Virus record (IMG/VR): IMGVR_UViG_3300030118_003075
Location: 1 to 33,244 of that record
Reading direction: 5' to 3' (one strand)
DNA: 33,244 nt
Source: a virus
Below the pieces are notes generated by a model, which searched no databases, was not told the DNA's origin, and saw only the letters and a list, made by a program, of their open reading frames with translations. Positions 8,195 to 16,867 of the stretch are shown in pieces. The first letter of the stretch is position 1; every line of letters starts with the position of its first letter. The position numbers and the translations under genes were made by a program.

Positions 8195-8944
8195 ATGGCT
8201 AACAGAAGTGTATTTTTCAATAACTTTCAAAGTAGTCAAGAACAAGACTTAATTGAAGATTTAATTATTGAATCTATAAACATCTATGGAATAGATGCAT
8301 ACTATCTACCAAAGACATATGGTGATTATGATTTTCTATATGGTGAAGATGATCTAGGAACATTCAAAGAATTTTATACAGTACCAATGTATATTAATAC
8401 TGTAGAAGGATTTGGTGGTGAAGGAGACTTCTTATCTAAGTTTGGTGTTGAACAAAGAGACACTATGACAATGTCTGTTGCTAGAAGAACATTTGAACAA
8501 GATGTTGGAAGAGAAGATTTAGCAAACATAGAAAGACCAAGAGAAGGAGATGTCATCTTCTTCCCACTTAACAAAAAACTATACACTGTCAACTTTGTAG
8601 AACATGAGCCAGTATTCTATCAAATGGGTTCATTACAATTCTATGAACTAAGATTAGAAATGTTTGAGTATGGTGGTGAAAGATTCAATACAGGTATATC
8701 AGATATTGATGTACTTGAAGATACTAGATCAACAGATATATTCTTACACAATCAATTAATGATGGAAACAGGTGATCTTCCAATACATATAGAGACAGGA
8801 CAAAGAGTACTCTTAGATGGTATTGGTACTGCATTAGATCAAGATGATATTACAGATAGTGAAAACACATTCCTTGAGACTGGAGCTGATAACTTTATAG
8901 ACTTTAGTGACGCAGATCCATTCAGTGAGGGAGGTACGTTCTAA
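8195..8944 (+). CDS. 14: neck protein gp14
   Basis: 249 residues, close to T4 gp14 (256). Features typical of the family are NRSVFFNNFQSSQEQDLIEDLI at the start, YGIDAYYLPKTY, and the central EGDVIFFPLNKKLYTVNFVEHEPVFYQ. It partners gp13 in the neck joining head and tail. The gene lies between 13 and 15 with one-base spacing on one side and a TAATG overlap on the other. The C-terminal 60 residues are acidic and end SEGGTF, matching the C-terminal signature of upstream fibre-block proteins. Confidence 0.85.
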   Translation: MANRSVFFNNFQSSQEQDLIEDLIIESINIYGIDAYYLPKTYGDYDFLYGEDDLGTFKEFYTVPMYINTVEGFGGEGDFLSKFGVEQRDTMTMSVARRTFEQDVGREDLANIERPREGDVIFFPLNKKLYTVNFVEHEPVFYQMGSLQFYELRLEMFEYGGERFNTGISDIDVLEDTRSTDIFLHNQLMMETGDLPIHIETGQRVLLDGIGTALDQDDITDSENTFLETGADNFIDFSDADPFSEGGTF

Positions 8945-9768
8945 TGTTAGGTAATCAATTTTATCATGCTTCATTAAGGAAGTATATTATTTTATTTGGA
9001 ACATTGTTTAATGATCTTCATATCAATAGAAAGAATAGTTCAGGTAATATTATACAAAGTATAAAGTGCCCATTAACTTATGCACCTAGAGAAAAAGTTA
9101 CTGCAAGATTAGAACAAAATATATCATTAACAGAAAAGCAAAGTATCATACTTCCAAGATTATCTTTTGAAATGACAAACCTAACATACGATCCAGCTAG
9201 AAAATTAAATACTATAAACAAAATAGTTAAGGATCCAAATACAGGCAATACAGTTAAAAGAATGTTTACTCCTGTTCCATATGACATCAACTTTGAATTC
9301 AATATGTATACTAGATATGCTGAAGATGCAACTCAGTTATTAGAACAGATTGTTCCTTTCTTTACACCTGAGTTCACAGCAACTATTGACTTGATTCCAG
9401 ATATGGATTACAAAGTGGATATTCCTGTCGTACTAAATAGTTTAGCATCTCAAGATACTTACGAAGGTGATTTTGAGACTAGAAGAGCATTAATATGGAA
9501 TCTGAATTTTACTATGAGAGCTTATCTATTTGGACCAATAAAAGATAGCGGTGTTATTAAGAATGTTAATACAAACCTATATACAACTCATGCTAATGGA
9601 GCATTTGGAAACACACCAGCAATAGGTATAAAACAAAAACCAGGCTTAGATCAATTTAGAAATCCAACTACTAATACTGCAGCAACTATAGCAGTTAGTG
9701 GTATATATAGTAATGATAATTATTCTGTAATAACAGATTTTGAGGATTATTTCAATGGCGAAACATAA
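8944..9768 (+). CDS. 15: tail completion and sheath stabiliser gp15
   Basis: 274 residues (T4 gp15: 272). The start (MLGNQFYHASLRKYIILFGTL) and the central YDINFEFNMYTRYAEDATQLLEQI with FFTPEFTATID are hallmarks of gp15, which caps the tail tube end and stabilises the contracted sheath at the head-proximal end. It overlaps gp14 by TAATG. Its 3' end overlaps the small terminase start by 14 bases. Gene order 14-15-16 confirms the call. Confidence 0.9.
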   Translation: MLGNQFYHASLRKYIILFGTLFNDLHINRKNSSGNIIQSIKCPLTYAPREKVTARLEQNISLTEKQSIILPRLSFEMTNLTYDPARKLNTINKIVKDPNTGNTVKRMFTPVPYDINFEFNMYTRYAEDATQLLEQIVPFFTPEFTATIDLIPDMDYKVDIPVVLNSLASQDTYEGDFETRRALIWNLNFTMRAYLFGPIKDSGVIKNVNTNLYTTHANGAFGNTPAIGIKQKPGLDQFRNPTTNTAATIAVSGIYSNDNYSVITDFEDYFNGET

Positions 9769-10162
9769 AGACCCAATAAGTAAGGCATTAGATATTGAAC
9801 CAATTCAAGGTGAAGTAGTGCCTGTAGATGAACCAAAAGTCAATCCAGAAATGGAAAATGACTTCAAATATGCTAGAGAAAATCTATACAATATTATTGA
9901 AAGAGGCTCAGATGCACTTAATGGAATAGTCGATCTAGCTCAACAAAGTCAACATCCAAGATCATTTGAAGTAGTAGCAGACTTAGTAAGAACATTATCA
10001 ACAGCTAACAAAGACTTGTTAGACTTACAAAAGAAAATGAAAGACCTACAACCAGAAGAAAAGAAAAATCAAAAAGTAACAAATAATTTATTTGTAGGAA
10101 CAACAAAAGACCTTACCGATTTATTAGAAGGTGGGGCAAGAAAAATTAAACCCAAAAAATAA
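9755..10162 (+). CDS. 16: small terminase subunit gp16
   Basis: 135 residues from ATG 9755, preceded by TGAGG about nine bases upstream. An in-frame TTG at 9740 would add five residues but has no ribosome binding site of its own. The region DFKYARENLYNIIERGSDALNGIVDLA with LVRTLSTANKDLLDLQKKMKDL is the helical core of gp16 in T4-like phages, which oligomerises, recognises viral DNA and stimulates gp17. T4 gp16 is 164 residues. The tail is basic (KIKPKK). Position directly before gp17, with the TAA of 16 overlapping the ATG of 17, supports it. Confidence 0.85.
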   Translation: MAKHKDPISKALDIEPIQGEVVPVDEPKVNPEMENDFKYARENLYNIIERGSDALNGIVDLAQQSQHPRSFEVVADLVRTLSTANKDLLDLQKKMKDLQPEEKKNQKVTNNLFVGTTKDLTDLLEGGARKIKPKK

Positions 10163-11814
10163 TGGCTGATCATTACCTAGGAAATCCAAAGCTAAAAAAA
10201 GCTAATATACAGATTGACTTCTCTGAACAAGAACTTCAGGAAATAGTTAAGTGTAGTAAAGATGTAGTTTATTTTTGTGAAAAATATATAAAGATTGTTA
10301 ACATTGATGAAGGTCTCATACCATATGAACCTTATAGTTATCAAAAAGAAATAATGAGAACTGTTGATGATAACAGATTTGTTATATGTAAAATGCCTAG
10401 ACAGACTGGTAAGACTACTACAATGGTAGCAGTAATGATGCATTATGCTTTATTCAATCCAGACTTTAACATTGCCATCTTAGCTAACAAAGCTGCAACA
10501 TCAAGAGAGATATTATCAAGATTACAATTAGCGTATGAGAACCTACCATGGTTTTTACAACAAGGTATAGTGGAATGGAACAAAGGTAATATAGAATTAG
10601 AAAATGGCTCAAAGATATTTGCTTCTTCAACATCAGCATCATCTGTTAGAGGTATGTCAATCAACTTAGTATACCTAGATGAGTTTGCATTCGTACCTGC
10701 AACCGTACAAGATGAGTTCTTTAGTTCTGTATATCCTACAATATCTTCTGGTACAACATCAAGAGTATTGATTACATCTACACCTAATGGTATGAATATG
10801 TTTTACAAACTATGGCATGATGCAGAAAAAGGTTTCAATGATTATGCAACAGTAAGTGTTAACTGGTGGGATGTACCAGGTAGAGATGAAAAGTGGAAAG
10901 AAGAAACAATACGTAACACTTCAGAAAAACAATTTGCAGTTGAGTTCGAATGTGAGTTCTTAGGATCAGCAGATACTTTGATTGATCCACATAAGTTAAA
11001 ACATTTAGTATTTGAGAATCCTCAACAAGAAAATGAGAGTTTAAAAATATTTGAAGAACCAAAACCAGATCATATCTATACTTTATGTGCTGATACAAGT
11101 AGAGGAGTTGGAAACGACTACAGTGCATTCATAGTTATAGATGTAACAGAACTACCATATAAAGTAGTTGCAACATATAGAAACAATACAATAGCACCAG
11201 TACTTTATCCAAAAGCAATATACAATGCAGCTTTTGCATACAATCAAGCTCATGTATTAGCTGAGATAAATGATATTGGTCAACAAGTCGTGGATATACT
11301 TCATCATGATATGGAGTATGAGAATATAATGAGAGCACAATGGAAAGGCCGTGCTGGACAAATAGTAGGTAGTGGCTTTGGAAGTGGAGATAGACAGATG
11401 GGTATTAGAACTACTCCTGCATTGAAACGAATTGGTTGTGCTATGTTAAAGACAATTATTGAGAATGATAGATTAGTTATCAATGATTTTGATATACTTT
11501 CTGAGCTAACTAGCTTTGTTGCTAATAAAAGAGGAACAAGTTATGAAGCTGAAGAAGGAAGAAATGATGATTTAGTTATGTGTTTAGTATTCTTTGCATG
11601 GTTATCACAGCAAGATTACTTTAAAGAATTGACTGATATAGACATTAGAAAAAACTTATATAAATTAAATGAGCAAGCATTAGAAGACGAACTCGTGCCA
11701 TTCGGTTTTATAGATAATGGTAAGGATAATAATTGGGAAGAGGACGACGAGTTCAAAGGTGGAGAACTTGTTAAAAGCTGGGATTATGACTACGATAGAG
11801 ACAGTACCTTCTAG
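10162..11814 (+). CDS. 17: large terminase gp17 (packaging ATPase and nuclease)
   Basis: 550 residues (T4: 610). The N-terminal ATPase has Walker A PRQTGKTT (Lys84) and Walker B LVYLDEF with Asp173 and catalytic Glu174. The coupling segment LITSTPNGMNMFYKLW follows. The C-terminal RNase H-type nuclease shows Asp311 in CADTSRGVGNDYSAF and a late acidic site near EEGRNDDLVMCL. Together these define the motor that cuts concatemers and packs DNA through the portal. Start ATG overlaps the stop of 16. The tail is acidic and Asn/Asp-rich and ends DRDSTF. No truncation or missing catalytic residue is seen. Confidence 0.95.
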   Translation: MADHYLGNPKLKKANIQIDFSEQELQEIVKCSKDVVYFCEKYIKIVNIDEGLIPYEPYSYQKEIMRTVDDNRFVICKMPRQTGKTTTMVAVMMHYALFNPDFNIAILANKAATSREILSRLQLAYENLPWFLQQGIVEWNKGNIELENGSKIFASSTSASSVRGMSINLVYLDEFAFVPATVQDEFFSSVYPTISSGTTSRVLITSTPNGMNMFYKLWHDAEKGFNDYATVSVNWWDVPGRDEKWKEETIRNTSEKQFAVEFECEFLGSADTLIDPHKLKHLVFENPQQENESLKIFEEPKPDHIYTLCADTSRGVGNDYSAFIVIDVTELPYKVVATYRNNTIAPVLYPKAIYNAAFAYNQAHVLAEINDIGQQVVDILHHDMEYENIMRAQWKGRAGQIVGSGFGSGDRQMGIRTTPALKRIGCAMLKTIIENDRLVINDFDILSELTSFVANKRGTSYEAEEGRNDDLVMCLVFFAWLSQQDYFKELTDIDIRKNLYKLNEQALEDELVPFGFIDNGKDNNWEEDDEFKGGELVKSWDYDYDRDSTF

Positions 11815-11824
11815 TCAAGAGTTT

Positions 11825-11832
11825 TATAAATA
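11825..11832 (+). promoter_or_regulatory. T4-type late promoter before tail sheath gene
   Basis: Exact TATAAATA ten bases after the stop of gp17 and 44 bases upstream of the gp18 start. The AGGAG ribosome binding site at 11864-11868 completes the late expression signal. This should allow separate high expression of sheath and tube proteins. Confidence 0.85.
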
Positions 11833-11875
11833 AATCTGAGCTTTATAATCTACCGTAAATTAAAGGAGAATTGAA

Positions 11876-13816
11876 ATGCCATTTCAGGTTAGTCCAGGCG
11901 TAAATGTATCAGAAGTTGATCTGAGTACAGTTGTACCAGCAGTTTCTACTACAGAAGGCGCCATAGCAGGGGTTTTCAACTGGGGACCAGCTAAAACTCG
12001 TGTCTTAATAGACAGCGAGGAAACGCTTGTTGCCAGATTTGGTAAACCTATAGCGGGTTTAAATCCCGAAACATTCTTTACCGCTGCTAACTTTTTAGCA
12101 TATGGTAATAAATTATTTGTATCTAGAGTTGTCGATACTAGCTTAAGCAGGAACGCAACTGTAAGTGGTACAGGCGTATTAATAGAAAATGAAGATAAGT
12201 TAGCTGGAGTCACCTTACAATCAACTGATCACTTTGCAGCAAGATATTTTGGAACACTTGGAAATAGTTTACAGGTATCAGTATGTAAATCATCAGGTGA
12301 TTATGAAGAGGCTGGAGTTATTAATTTAACAATTACAGCTGGTTCCAATAGTGGAACATTATCATCAAATGCAAGTTTAACAAATTTAGATGTCGGAGAC
12401 ATTGCTAGATTTGGAGACTCGACAGTAGGATTCCATGAGTTAGAAGTAGCATCAACTACTGATGACGCAAGTAGTCCTTCTATTACTTTTAAGACAAAGT
12501 ATCTTGGAAGTAAAAATATTTCAGCAAACACAGTTACTAAAAAATGGAAATACCATAGTTTATTTAGAGCTGCGCCTGGAACATCAGCATACGCTAAACC
12601 AATCAAAGCAGATGCAAATGACGAGCTTCATATTGTCGTAGTTGACGAAGATGGAGATATTACAGGAACAAAAGGAACAGTATTAGAAACATACGAAGGA
12701 GTTTCAAGAGCTACAGATGCTAAAACAGAATCTGGAGAAAACAACTTCTTCATTGATGTAATCGAAAGAAAATCAGAATGGATCTATGCAAAGGAGGCTG
12801 ATCATTTAGTAACCACAGGTCTTGCATCAGCATTATCATCATTAGGTACCAACACTGCAACTTTCTCTTCACTATCTGGTGGAGTTGACACAGCAGCAGA
12901 AGGATCTGATTCTCTTGAGTTAGGAGATGTTACCGATGCATATGATATGTTCAAATCAGCAGAAGATGTTGACATTAGCTTAATCTTACAAGGTAAGGCA
13001 ATAGGATCTAGTGGAGGTCATTACGCAGAATTAGCAAGACATATTGTAGACAACATTTGTGAAACAAGAAAAGATTGCGTTCTATTTGCATCACCACATT
13101 ATTCAGATGTAGTAGACAACATTGGATCAGAAGTAGATCACATCAAACAATTTAGAAATGGAGTAACAAATTCAAGTTATGCATTTTTAGATAGCGGATA
13201 CAAATATCAATACGATAAATTTAATGACGTATATAGATACGTTCCACTAAACGGAGACATAGCAGGTTTAGCAGTTCGTTCAGACGAACTAAGAGATGCT
13301 TGGTTCTCACCAGCTGGATATAACAGAGGTGGAATTAAGAATCTTGTTAAACTAGCATTCAATCCAAAGAAAGCAGAAAGAGACTTGTTATATCAATCAG
13401 ATATTAACCCAGTAGTTACATTCCCAGGTCAAGGTACAATCTTGTTTGGTGATAAAACATTACTTGGTAAACCATCTGCATTTGATAGAATCAACGTACG
13501 TAGGCTCTTCATTGTATTAGAGAAGGCTATATCAACAGCAGCCAAATTCTCATTATTTGAGTTTAATGACTCATTCACAAGATCACAGTTTAAGAATCTT
13601 GTTGAGCCATTCTTAAGAGATATACAAGGAAGAAGAGGAATCGTAGACTTCAGAGTTGTTTGTGACGATACAAATAACACAGGTGAAGTTATCGATAGAA
13701 ACGAATTTGTTGGAGACATATATGTCAAACCTTCAAGAAGTATCAACTTTATTCAACTCAACTTTGTTGCAGTTAGAAGTGGAGTAGAATTCTCAGAAGT
13801 AGTTGGACAATTTTAA
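11876..13816 (+). CDS. 18: tail sheath protein gp18
   Basis: 646 residues (T4: 659). The N-terminus FQVSPGVNVSEVDLSTVVPAVS and EGAIAGVFNWGPA is the conserved sheath start. Residues 60-75 carry the PETFFTAANFLAYG segment. The C-terminal domain has AFDRINVRRLFIVLEKAIS, then LFEFND and the strand near FIQLNFVAVRSGVEFSEV, which form the sheath hand-shake region in contractile phages. It is the contractile outer tail, expressed from its own late promoter with AGGAG. The following tube gene gp19 is 23 bases downstream. The first 200 bases use more C/G-ending codons than the rest. Confidence 0.95.
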   Translation: MPFQVSPGVNVSEVDLSTVVPAVSTTEGAIAGVFNWGPAKTRVLIDSEETLVARFGKPIAGLNPETFFTAANFLAYGNKLFVSRVVDTSLSRNATVSGTGVLIENEDKLAGVTLQSTDHFAARYFGTLGNSLQVSVCKSSGDYEEAGVINLTITAGSNSGTLSSNASLTNLDVGDIARFGDSTVGFHELEVASTTDDASSPSITFKTKYLGSKNISANTVTKKWKYHSLFRAAPGTSAYAKPIKADANDELHIVVVDEDGDITGTKGTVLETYEGVSRATDAKTESGENNFFIDVIERKSEWIYAKEADHLVTTGLASALSSLGTNTATFSSLSGGVDTAAEGSDSLELGDVTDAYDMFKSAEDVDISLILQGKAIGSSGGHYAELARHIVDNICETRKDCVLFASPHYSDVVDNIGSEVDHIKQFRNGVTNSSYAFLDSGYKYQYDKFNDVYRYVPLNGDIAGLAVRSDELRDAWFSPAGYNRGGIKNLVKLAFNPKKAERDLLYQSDINPVVTFPGQGTILFGDKTLLGKPSAFDRINVRRLFIVLEKAISTAAKFSLFEFNDSFTRSQFKNLVEPFLRDIQGRRGIVDFRVVCDDTNNTGEVIDRNEFVGDIYVKPSRSINFIQLNFVAVRSGVEFSEVVGQF

Positions 13817-13823
13817 ATAAATA
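13816..13823 (+). promoter_or_regulatory. possible weak late promoter AATAAATA before gp19
   Basis: AATAAATA differs from TATAAATA at one base and ends 17 bases before the gp19 ATG. That is the same spacing as the exact sites before gp20 (17) and gp67 (16). The GGAG ribosome binding site follows. The mismatch at the first T makes it a candidate only. Confidence 0.35.
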
Positions 13824-13839
13824 GGAATAGGAGAAAACA

Positions 13840-14391
13840 ATGGCTTTTAACATTAACGAGATTAGGTCCCAGTTATCACTAGGTGGTGCTAGACCTACCC
13901 TGTTCCAGGTTAATATGTCGAATCCTGCAAACGCTGCTGGAGATCTGAAGACACCTTTCTTGGTAAGGGCTTCTCAGGTTCCAGCATCAACTTTAGGTTT
14001 TATTGAAGTACCATACTTCGGTAGAAAGGTTAAGATTGCAGGTGATAGAACATTTGCTGAATGGAACGTAACAGTAATTAACGACGAAGACTTCTTAATT
14101 AGAAATGCAATGGAAGAGTGGATGAACACAATCAACTCACATCTAGGCAACGTAAGAGGTTTTGGTTCAGCTTCTGATTTATCTTATAAATCAACAGCAC
14201 AAGTTATACAGTATTCTAAAACTGGAGTACCTATCAGAGAATATTCCTTCAATGGAATCTTCCCTACTAACATAACTGAAATGGACGTTGATTGGAATGC
14301 AACAGATGTGATCCAAGAATTTAACGTAACATTCCAGTACGACTGGTGGGAAGTTACTGGTGGTTCTACAGGTAACGCTGGCGGAAACTAA
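13840..14391 (+). CDS. 19: tail tube protein gp19
   Basis: 183 residues (T4: 163). FNINEIRSQLSLGGARPTLF, then PFLVRASQVPASTLGFIEVPYFGRKVKIAGDR and FAEWNVTVINDEDF are diagnostic of the tail tube family of T4-like phages, which stacks as hexamers inside the sheath. It has an AGGAG site before ATG and lies directly after gp18. A hairpin follows the stop. The C-terminal GGSTGNAGGN tail is short and flexible. Confidence 0.95.
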   Translation: MAFNINEIRSQLSLGGARPTLFQVNMSNPANAAGDLKTPFLVRASQVPASTLGFIEVPYFGRKVKIAGDRTFAEWNVTVINDEDFLIRNAMEEWMNTINSHLGNVRGFGSASDLSYKSTAQVIQYSKTGVPIREYSFNGIFPTNITEMDVDWNATDVIQEFNVTFQYDWWEVTGGSTGNAGGN

Positions 14392-14396
14392 GGATA

Positions 14397-14419
14397 AAAG
14401 GCAACTAACCGTTGCCTTT
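14397..14419 (+). terminator. hairpin terminator after gp19
   Basis: AAAGGCAAC, loop TAACC, GTTGCCTTT: a nine-base-pair perfect stem six bases after the gp19 stop, followed by ATATCTTTATT. It is T-rich but not a pure T-run, so it is a likely though moderate rho-independent terminator ending the sheath/tube transcript. Confidence 0.7.
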
Positions 14420-14448
14420 ATATCTTTATTGGGGTATTCTAGTACTCT

Positions 14449-14456
14449 TATAAATA
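14449..14456 (+). promoter_or_regulatory. T4-type late promoter before portal gene
   Basis: Exact TATAAATA, 30 bases after the gp19 terminator hairpin, ending 17 bases before the gp20 ATG; TGAGG at 14462-14466 is the ribosome binding site. Terminator then promoter marks a transcription-unit boundary between tail and head genes. Confidence 0.85.
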
Positions 14457-14472
14457 TATTATGAGGTAATCA

Positions 14473-16065
14473 ATGGCAGAATTATTCGGATTCGAGATTA
14501 AGAGAAAGACCACAGACCAAGATCTGGGGTCTTTTGTTGCGCCATCTACAGACGACGGTGCTGTCGTAGTAGCAGAAGGTGGCGTATATGGACAGTATGT
14601 TGATCTTGAACAAAACAGTAAGACAGAAGGTGAGCTGGTTACTCGCTATAGAAAAATGTCAATGCAACCAGAATGTGAAAATGCTATAGATGATATTGTA
14701 AACGAATCAATCGTTTATGATCCAGACAGCCACACAGCAGAAATCAATTTAGATGCAGTAGAAGTATCTGACGCAATCAAACTAAAAATACACGAAGAGT
14801 TTATGAACATCAAAGACCTTTTGGACTTTGAGCGTCAGGCATATGAAATATTTAGACACTGGTATATTGATGGTAGAATGTACTATCATGTTATCATAGA
14901 CGAAAAGAATGTACAAGAAGGTATTCAAGAATTAAGGTTTATAGATCCTAGAAAAATAAGAAAGGTTAGAGAGGTCAGAAAGAAACGAAGCGGTACTGGC
15001 CCTAACACTATTCATCTAGCTCAGACCAAACAAGAATACTACATGTACAATGACAAAGGTTTTAAAGGCGGACCTGGAACAGTCAATCCCGCTCAAGGAA
15101 CTACTCAAGGCATAAAGATCGCTAAGGATAGTATCCTCCATTGTACATCTGGTCTTATGAGTGAAGATAATAAAATGGTATTATCTCATTTACATAAAGC
15201 AATAAAACCTCTAAACCAATTACGTGTTTTAGAAGATGCAACAGTCATCTATAGAATATCAAGAGCACCAGAGAGAAGAATATTCTATATAGATGTTGGA
15301 AATCTTCCTAAAGTGAAAGCAGAACAATATCTTAGAGATATGATGGCCAAGCATAAGAATAGATTAGTTTACGATGCGTCAACAGGAGAACTGAGAGATG
15401 ATCGTAAGTTTATGACTATGCTGGAAGATTATTGGTTACCAAGGAGAGAAGGTGGTAAAGGTACAGAGATTACTACATTACCAGCTGGACAGAACCTTGG
15501 TGAAATGGATGATGTATTATACTTTCAAAAGAAATTGTACAGAGCACTTAATGTGCCAGTGTCGAGATTGGAAGCCGAGACAGGCTTCGCAATAGGCAGA
15601 GCTTCTGAAATTAGTAGGGATGAAATAAAGTTTCAGAAGTTTATTGCTAGATTAAGATTAAAGTTTAGTCAGGTATTTGAAAAAGCATTAGAGAAACAAT
15701 TGATACTAAAAGGTATCATTACTCCAGATGACTGGCCAACACTAAGAAGAGAAATAAGATTTGATTATATAACAGATAGTCATTTCTCAGAACTAAAAGA
15801 TTTAGAAATATTCAGAGAGCAGATATCAGCTATCAATGACGTCGATCCATACTTAGGAAAATACTTCTCACAACAGTATGTTAAGAAGAATATCCTCAAG
15901 CAAACAGATAAAGAGATCGAAGATATGCATGCAGAAATGATGATAGATGCTGAGAATGAACAAGAACAAATGGATGCTCAACAGCCGGAACAACCGGAAA
16001 ATGGTGAAGAACCTATGGATCCACAGGGAAATGGATACCCAGAAGCACCGCCTGAGCAAGTGTAA
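14473..16065 (+). CDS. 20: portal vertex protein gp20
   Basis: 530 residues (T4: 524). Family marks include GVYGQYVDLEQNSKTEGELVTRYRKM near the start, PECENAIDDIVNES, the wing segment ELRFIDPRKIRKVREV, and the highly conserved FYIDVGNLPKVKAEQYL, NRLVYDASTGEL and DYWLPRREGGKGTEITTLP. The C-terminal helices with AIGRASEISRDEIKFQKFI close the channel domain. The dodecamer is the DNA entrance and starts prohead assembly. The extreme C-terminus is Glu/Gln/Pro-rich and probably disordered. Preceded by a late promoter, followed by core genes 67 and 68. Confidence 0.95.
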   Translation: MAELFGFEIKRKTTDQDLGSFVAPSTDDGAVVVAEGGVYGQYVDLEQNSKTEGELVTRYRKMSMQPECENAIDDIVNESIVYDPDSHTAEINLDAVEVSDAIKLKIHEEFMNIKDLLDFERQAYEIFRHWYIDGRMYYHVIIDEKNVQEGIQELRFIDPRKIRKVREVRKKRSGTGPNTIHLAQTKQEYYMYNDKGFKGGPGTVNPAQGTTQGIKIAKDSILHCTSGLMSEDNKMVLSHLHKAIKPLNQLRVLEDATVIYRISRAPERRIFYIDVGNLPKVKAEQYLRDMMAKHKNRLVYDASTGELRDDRKFMTMLEDYWLPRREGGKGTEITTLPAGQNLGEMDDVLYFQKKLYRALNVPVSRLEAETGFAIGRASEISRDEIKFQKFIARLRLKFSQVFEKALEKQLILKGIITPDDWPTLRREIRFDYITDSHFSELKDLEIFREQISAINDVDPYLGKYFSQQYVKKNILKQTDKEIEDMHAEMMIDAENEQEQMDAQQPEQPENGEEPMDPQGNGYPEAPPEQV

Positions 16066-16069
16066 GATA

Positions 16070-16077
16070 TATAAATA
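16070..16077 (+). promoter_or_regulatory. T4-type late promoter before core gene 67
   Basis: Exact TATAAATA (inside GATATATAAATATAG) just after the gp20 stop, ending 16 bases before the ATG at 16093; AGGAG at 16082-16086 is the ribosome binding site. The predicted start of transcription would lie close to that site, giving a very short leader. Confidence 0.75.
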
Positions 16078-16092
16078 TAGTAGGAGAATATA

Positions 16093-16473
16093 ATGAGTGA
16101 TAATGTAAGAGATATAGTTGACTTGGCATTAGATGACAAACCTAATAAAGCTGGTGATGTCTTGAATGATGTACTCGTAGACAAACTAGGAGACAAAGTA
16201 CAAGATATAAAGAACCAGGTTAGTAATGAGTTGTTTGGCCAAGAACACGATCCAGACGCTGAGATGGTTGAGGTTCAACCTGAGCTAGACTTAGAGCCAG
16301 AAGTAGAAGAAGAAGATGGCGAAGAGTATCAAGCTGACCAGGAACAGATAGAAGAACCTGATGAATCAGAGTCTGTTGAAGATGAAGGTGAAGAACTAGA
16401 AGTAGAACCCGAAACTGATGAAGGTCAGGAAGAAGAGGAAGAGGAAAATGAAATCACTGAGACAGATAGTTGA
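16093..16473 (+). CDS. 67: acidic prohead core protein, gp67-like
   Basis: 126 residues. The first 50 residues form a helical segment (VRDIVDLALDDKPNKAGDVL, VLVDKLGDKVQDI), after which nearly every second residue is Glu or Asp up to the end. This layout, a short helix domain followed by a long acidic tail, is that of T4 gp67 (80 residues), the core protein degraded by the gp21 protease after assembly. The position between 20 and 68/21 is the T4 position. Sequence identity to T4 is weak, so the call rests on layout and synteny. The last 26 bases overlap gp68. Confidence 0.75.
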   Translation: MSDNVRDIVDLALDDKPNKAGDVLNDVLVDKLGDKVQDIKNQVSNELFGQEHDPDAEMVEVQPELDLEPEVEEEDGEEYQADQEQIEEPDESESVEDEGEELEVEPETDEGQEEEEEENEITETDS

Positions 16474-16867
16474 ACTTAAAAAGATAGACTTAGTACCAGA
16501 TCCTGAACTACAGGCAGGTAAAGTGTCTAACTATGCTAATCCAAAATCAGAAGCTGAAGCAAACTTCGTAGGTAAGCATACTGATAATGTACAACAACAA
16601 CTACATCCAGCTTTTAAAAATGAAGAAGAGCAAGCAAGAGTATTTGCTGGTGGTGGAGTAAACAAAGACTTAACTCATGACAACGCAGGAGCAGGTCATT
16701 ACAAAGATGGTGCTGATGCAGAAGTATATGAGCAAGCAATTCACTTAGTTAGAGAAAATTTAACAGAAGAAAACTTAGTTGCTTTTGACGAGCTAGCACA
16801 AAATAATCCAGACGCAGCTGTAGAGTTTGCAATGGAAATAGCAAGCGAGGTAGCTGACAGTGAGTAG
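16448..16867 (+). CDS. 68: prohead core protein, gp68-like
   Basis: 139 residues from ATG 16448 (MKSLRQIVELKK), close to T4 gp68 (141). An upstream in-frame alternative start at 16418 would add ten basic residues encoded by the Glu-codon run of gp67 and has no reason to be used. GAGG at 16435-16438 and 16441-16444, inside the acidic codons of gp67, provide the ribosome binding site. The protein has a polar middle (NVQQQLHPAFKNEEEQARVF) and a helical acidic end. It is expected to be part of the internal scaffold with gp22 and gp67. The assignment rests on position and size more than motif. Confidence 0.7.
   Translation: MKSLRQIVELKKIDLVPDPELQAGKVSNYANPKSEAEANFVGKHTDNVQQQLHPAFKNEEEQARVFAGGGVNKDLTHDNAGAGHYKDGADAEVYEQAIHLVRENLTEENLVAFDELAQNNPDAAVEFAMEIASEVADSE

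Noticed and set aside
9740-9757. TTG start giving a longer small terminase
   Set aside because: The TTG has no ribosome binding site of its own, whereas TGAGG is well placed for ATG 9755.
16418-16447. Longer N-terminus of the gp68-like protein
   Set aside because: It would translate the Glu-codon purine run of gp67 in another frame as a Lys/Arg string, and no ribosome binding site is needed there; ATG 16448 has GAGG correctly spaced.
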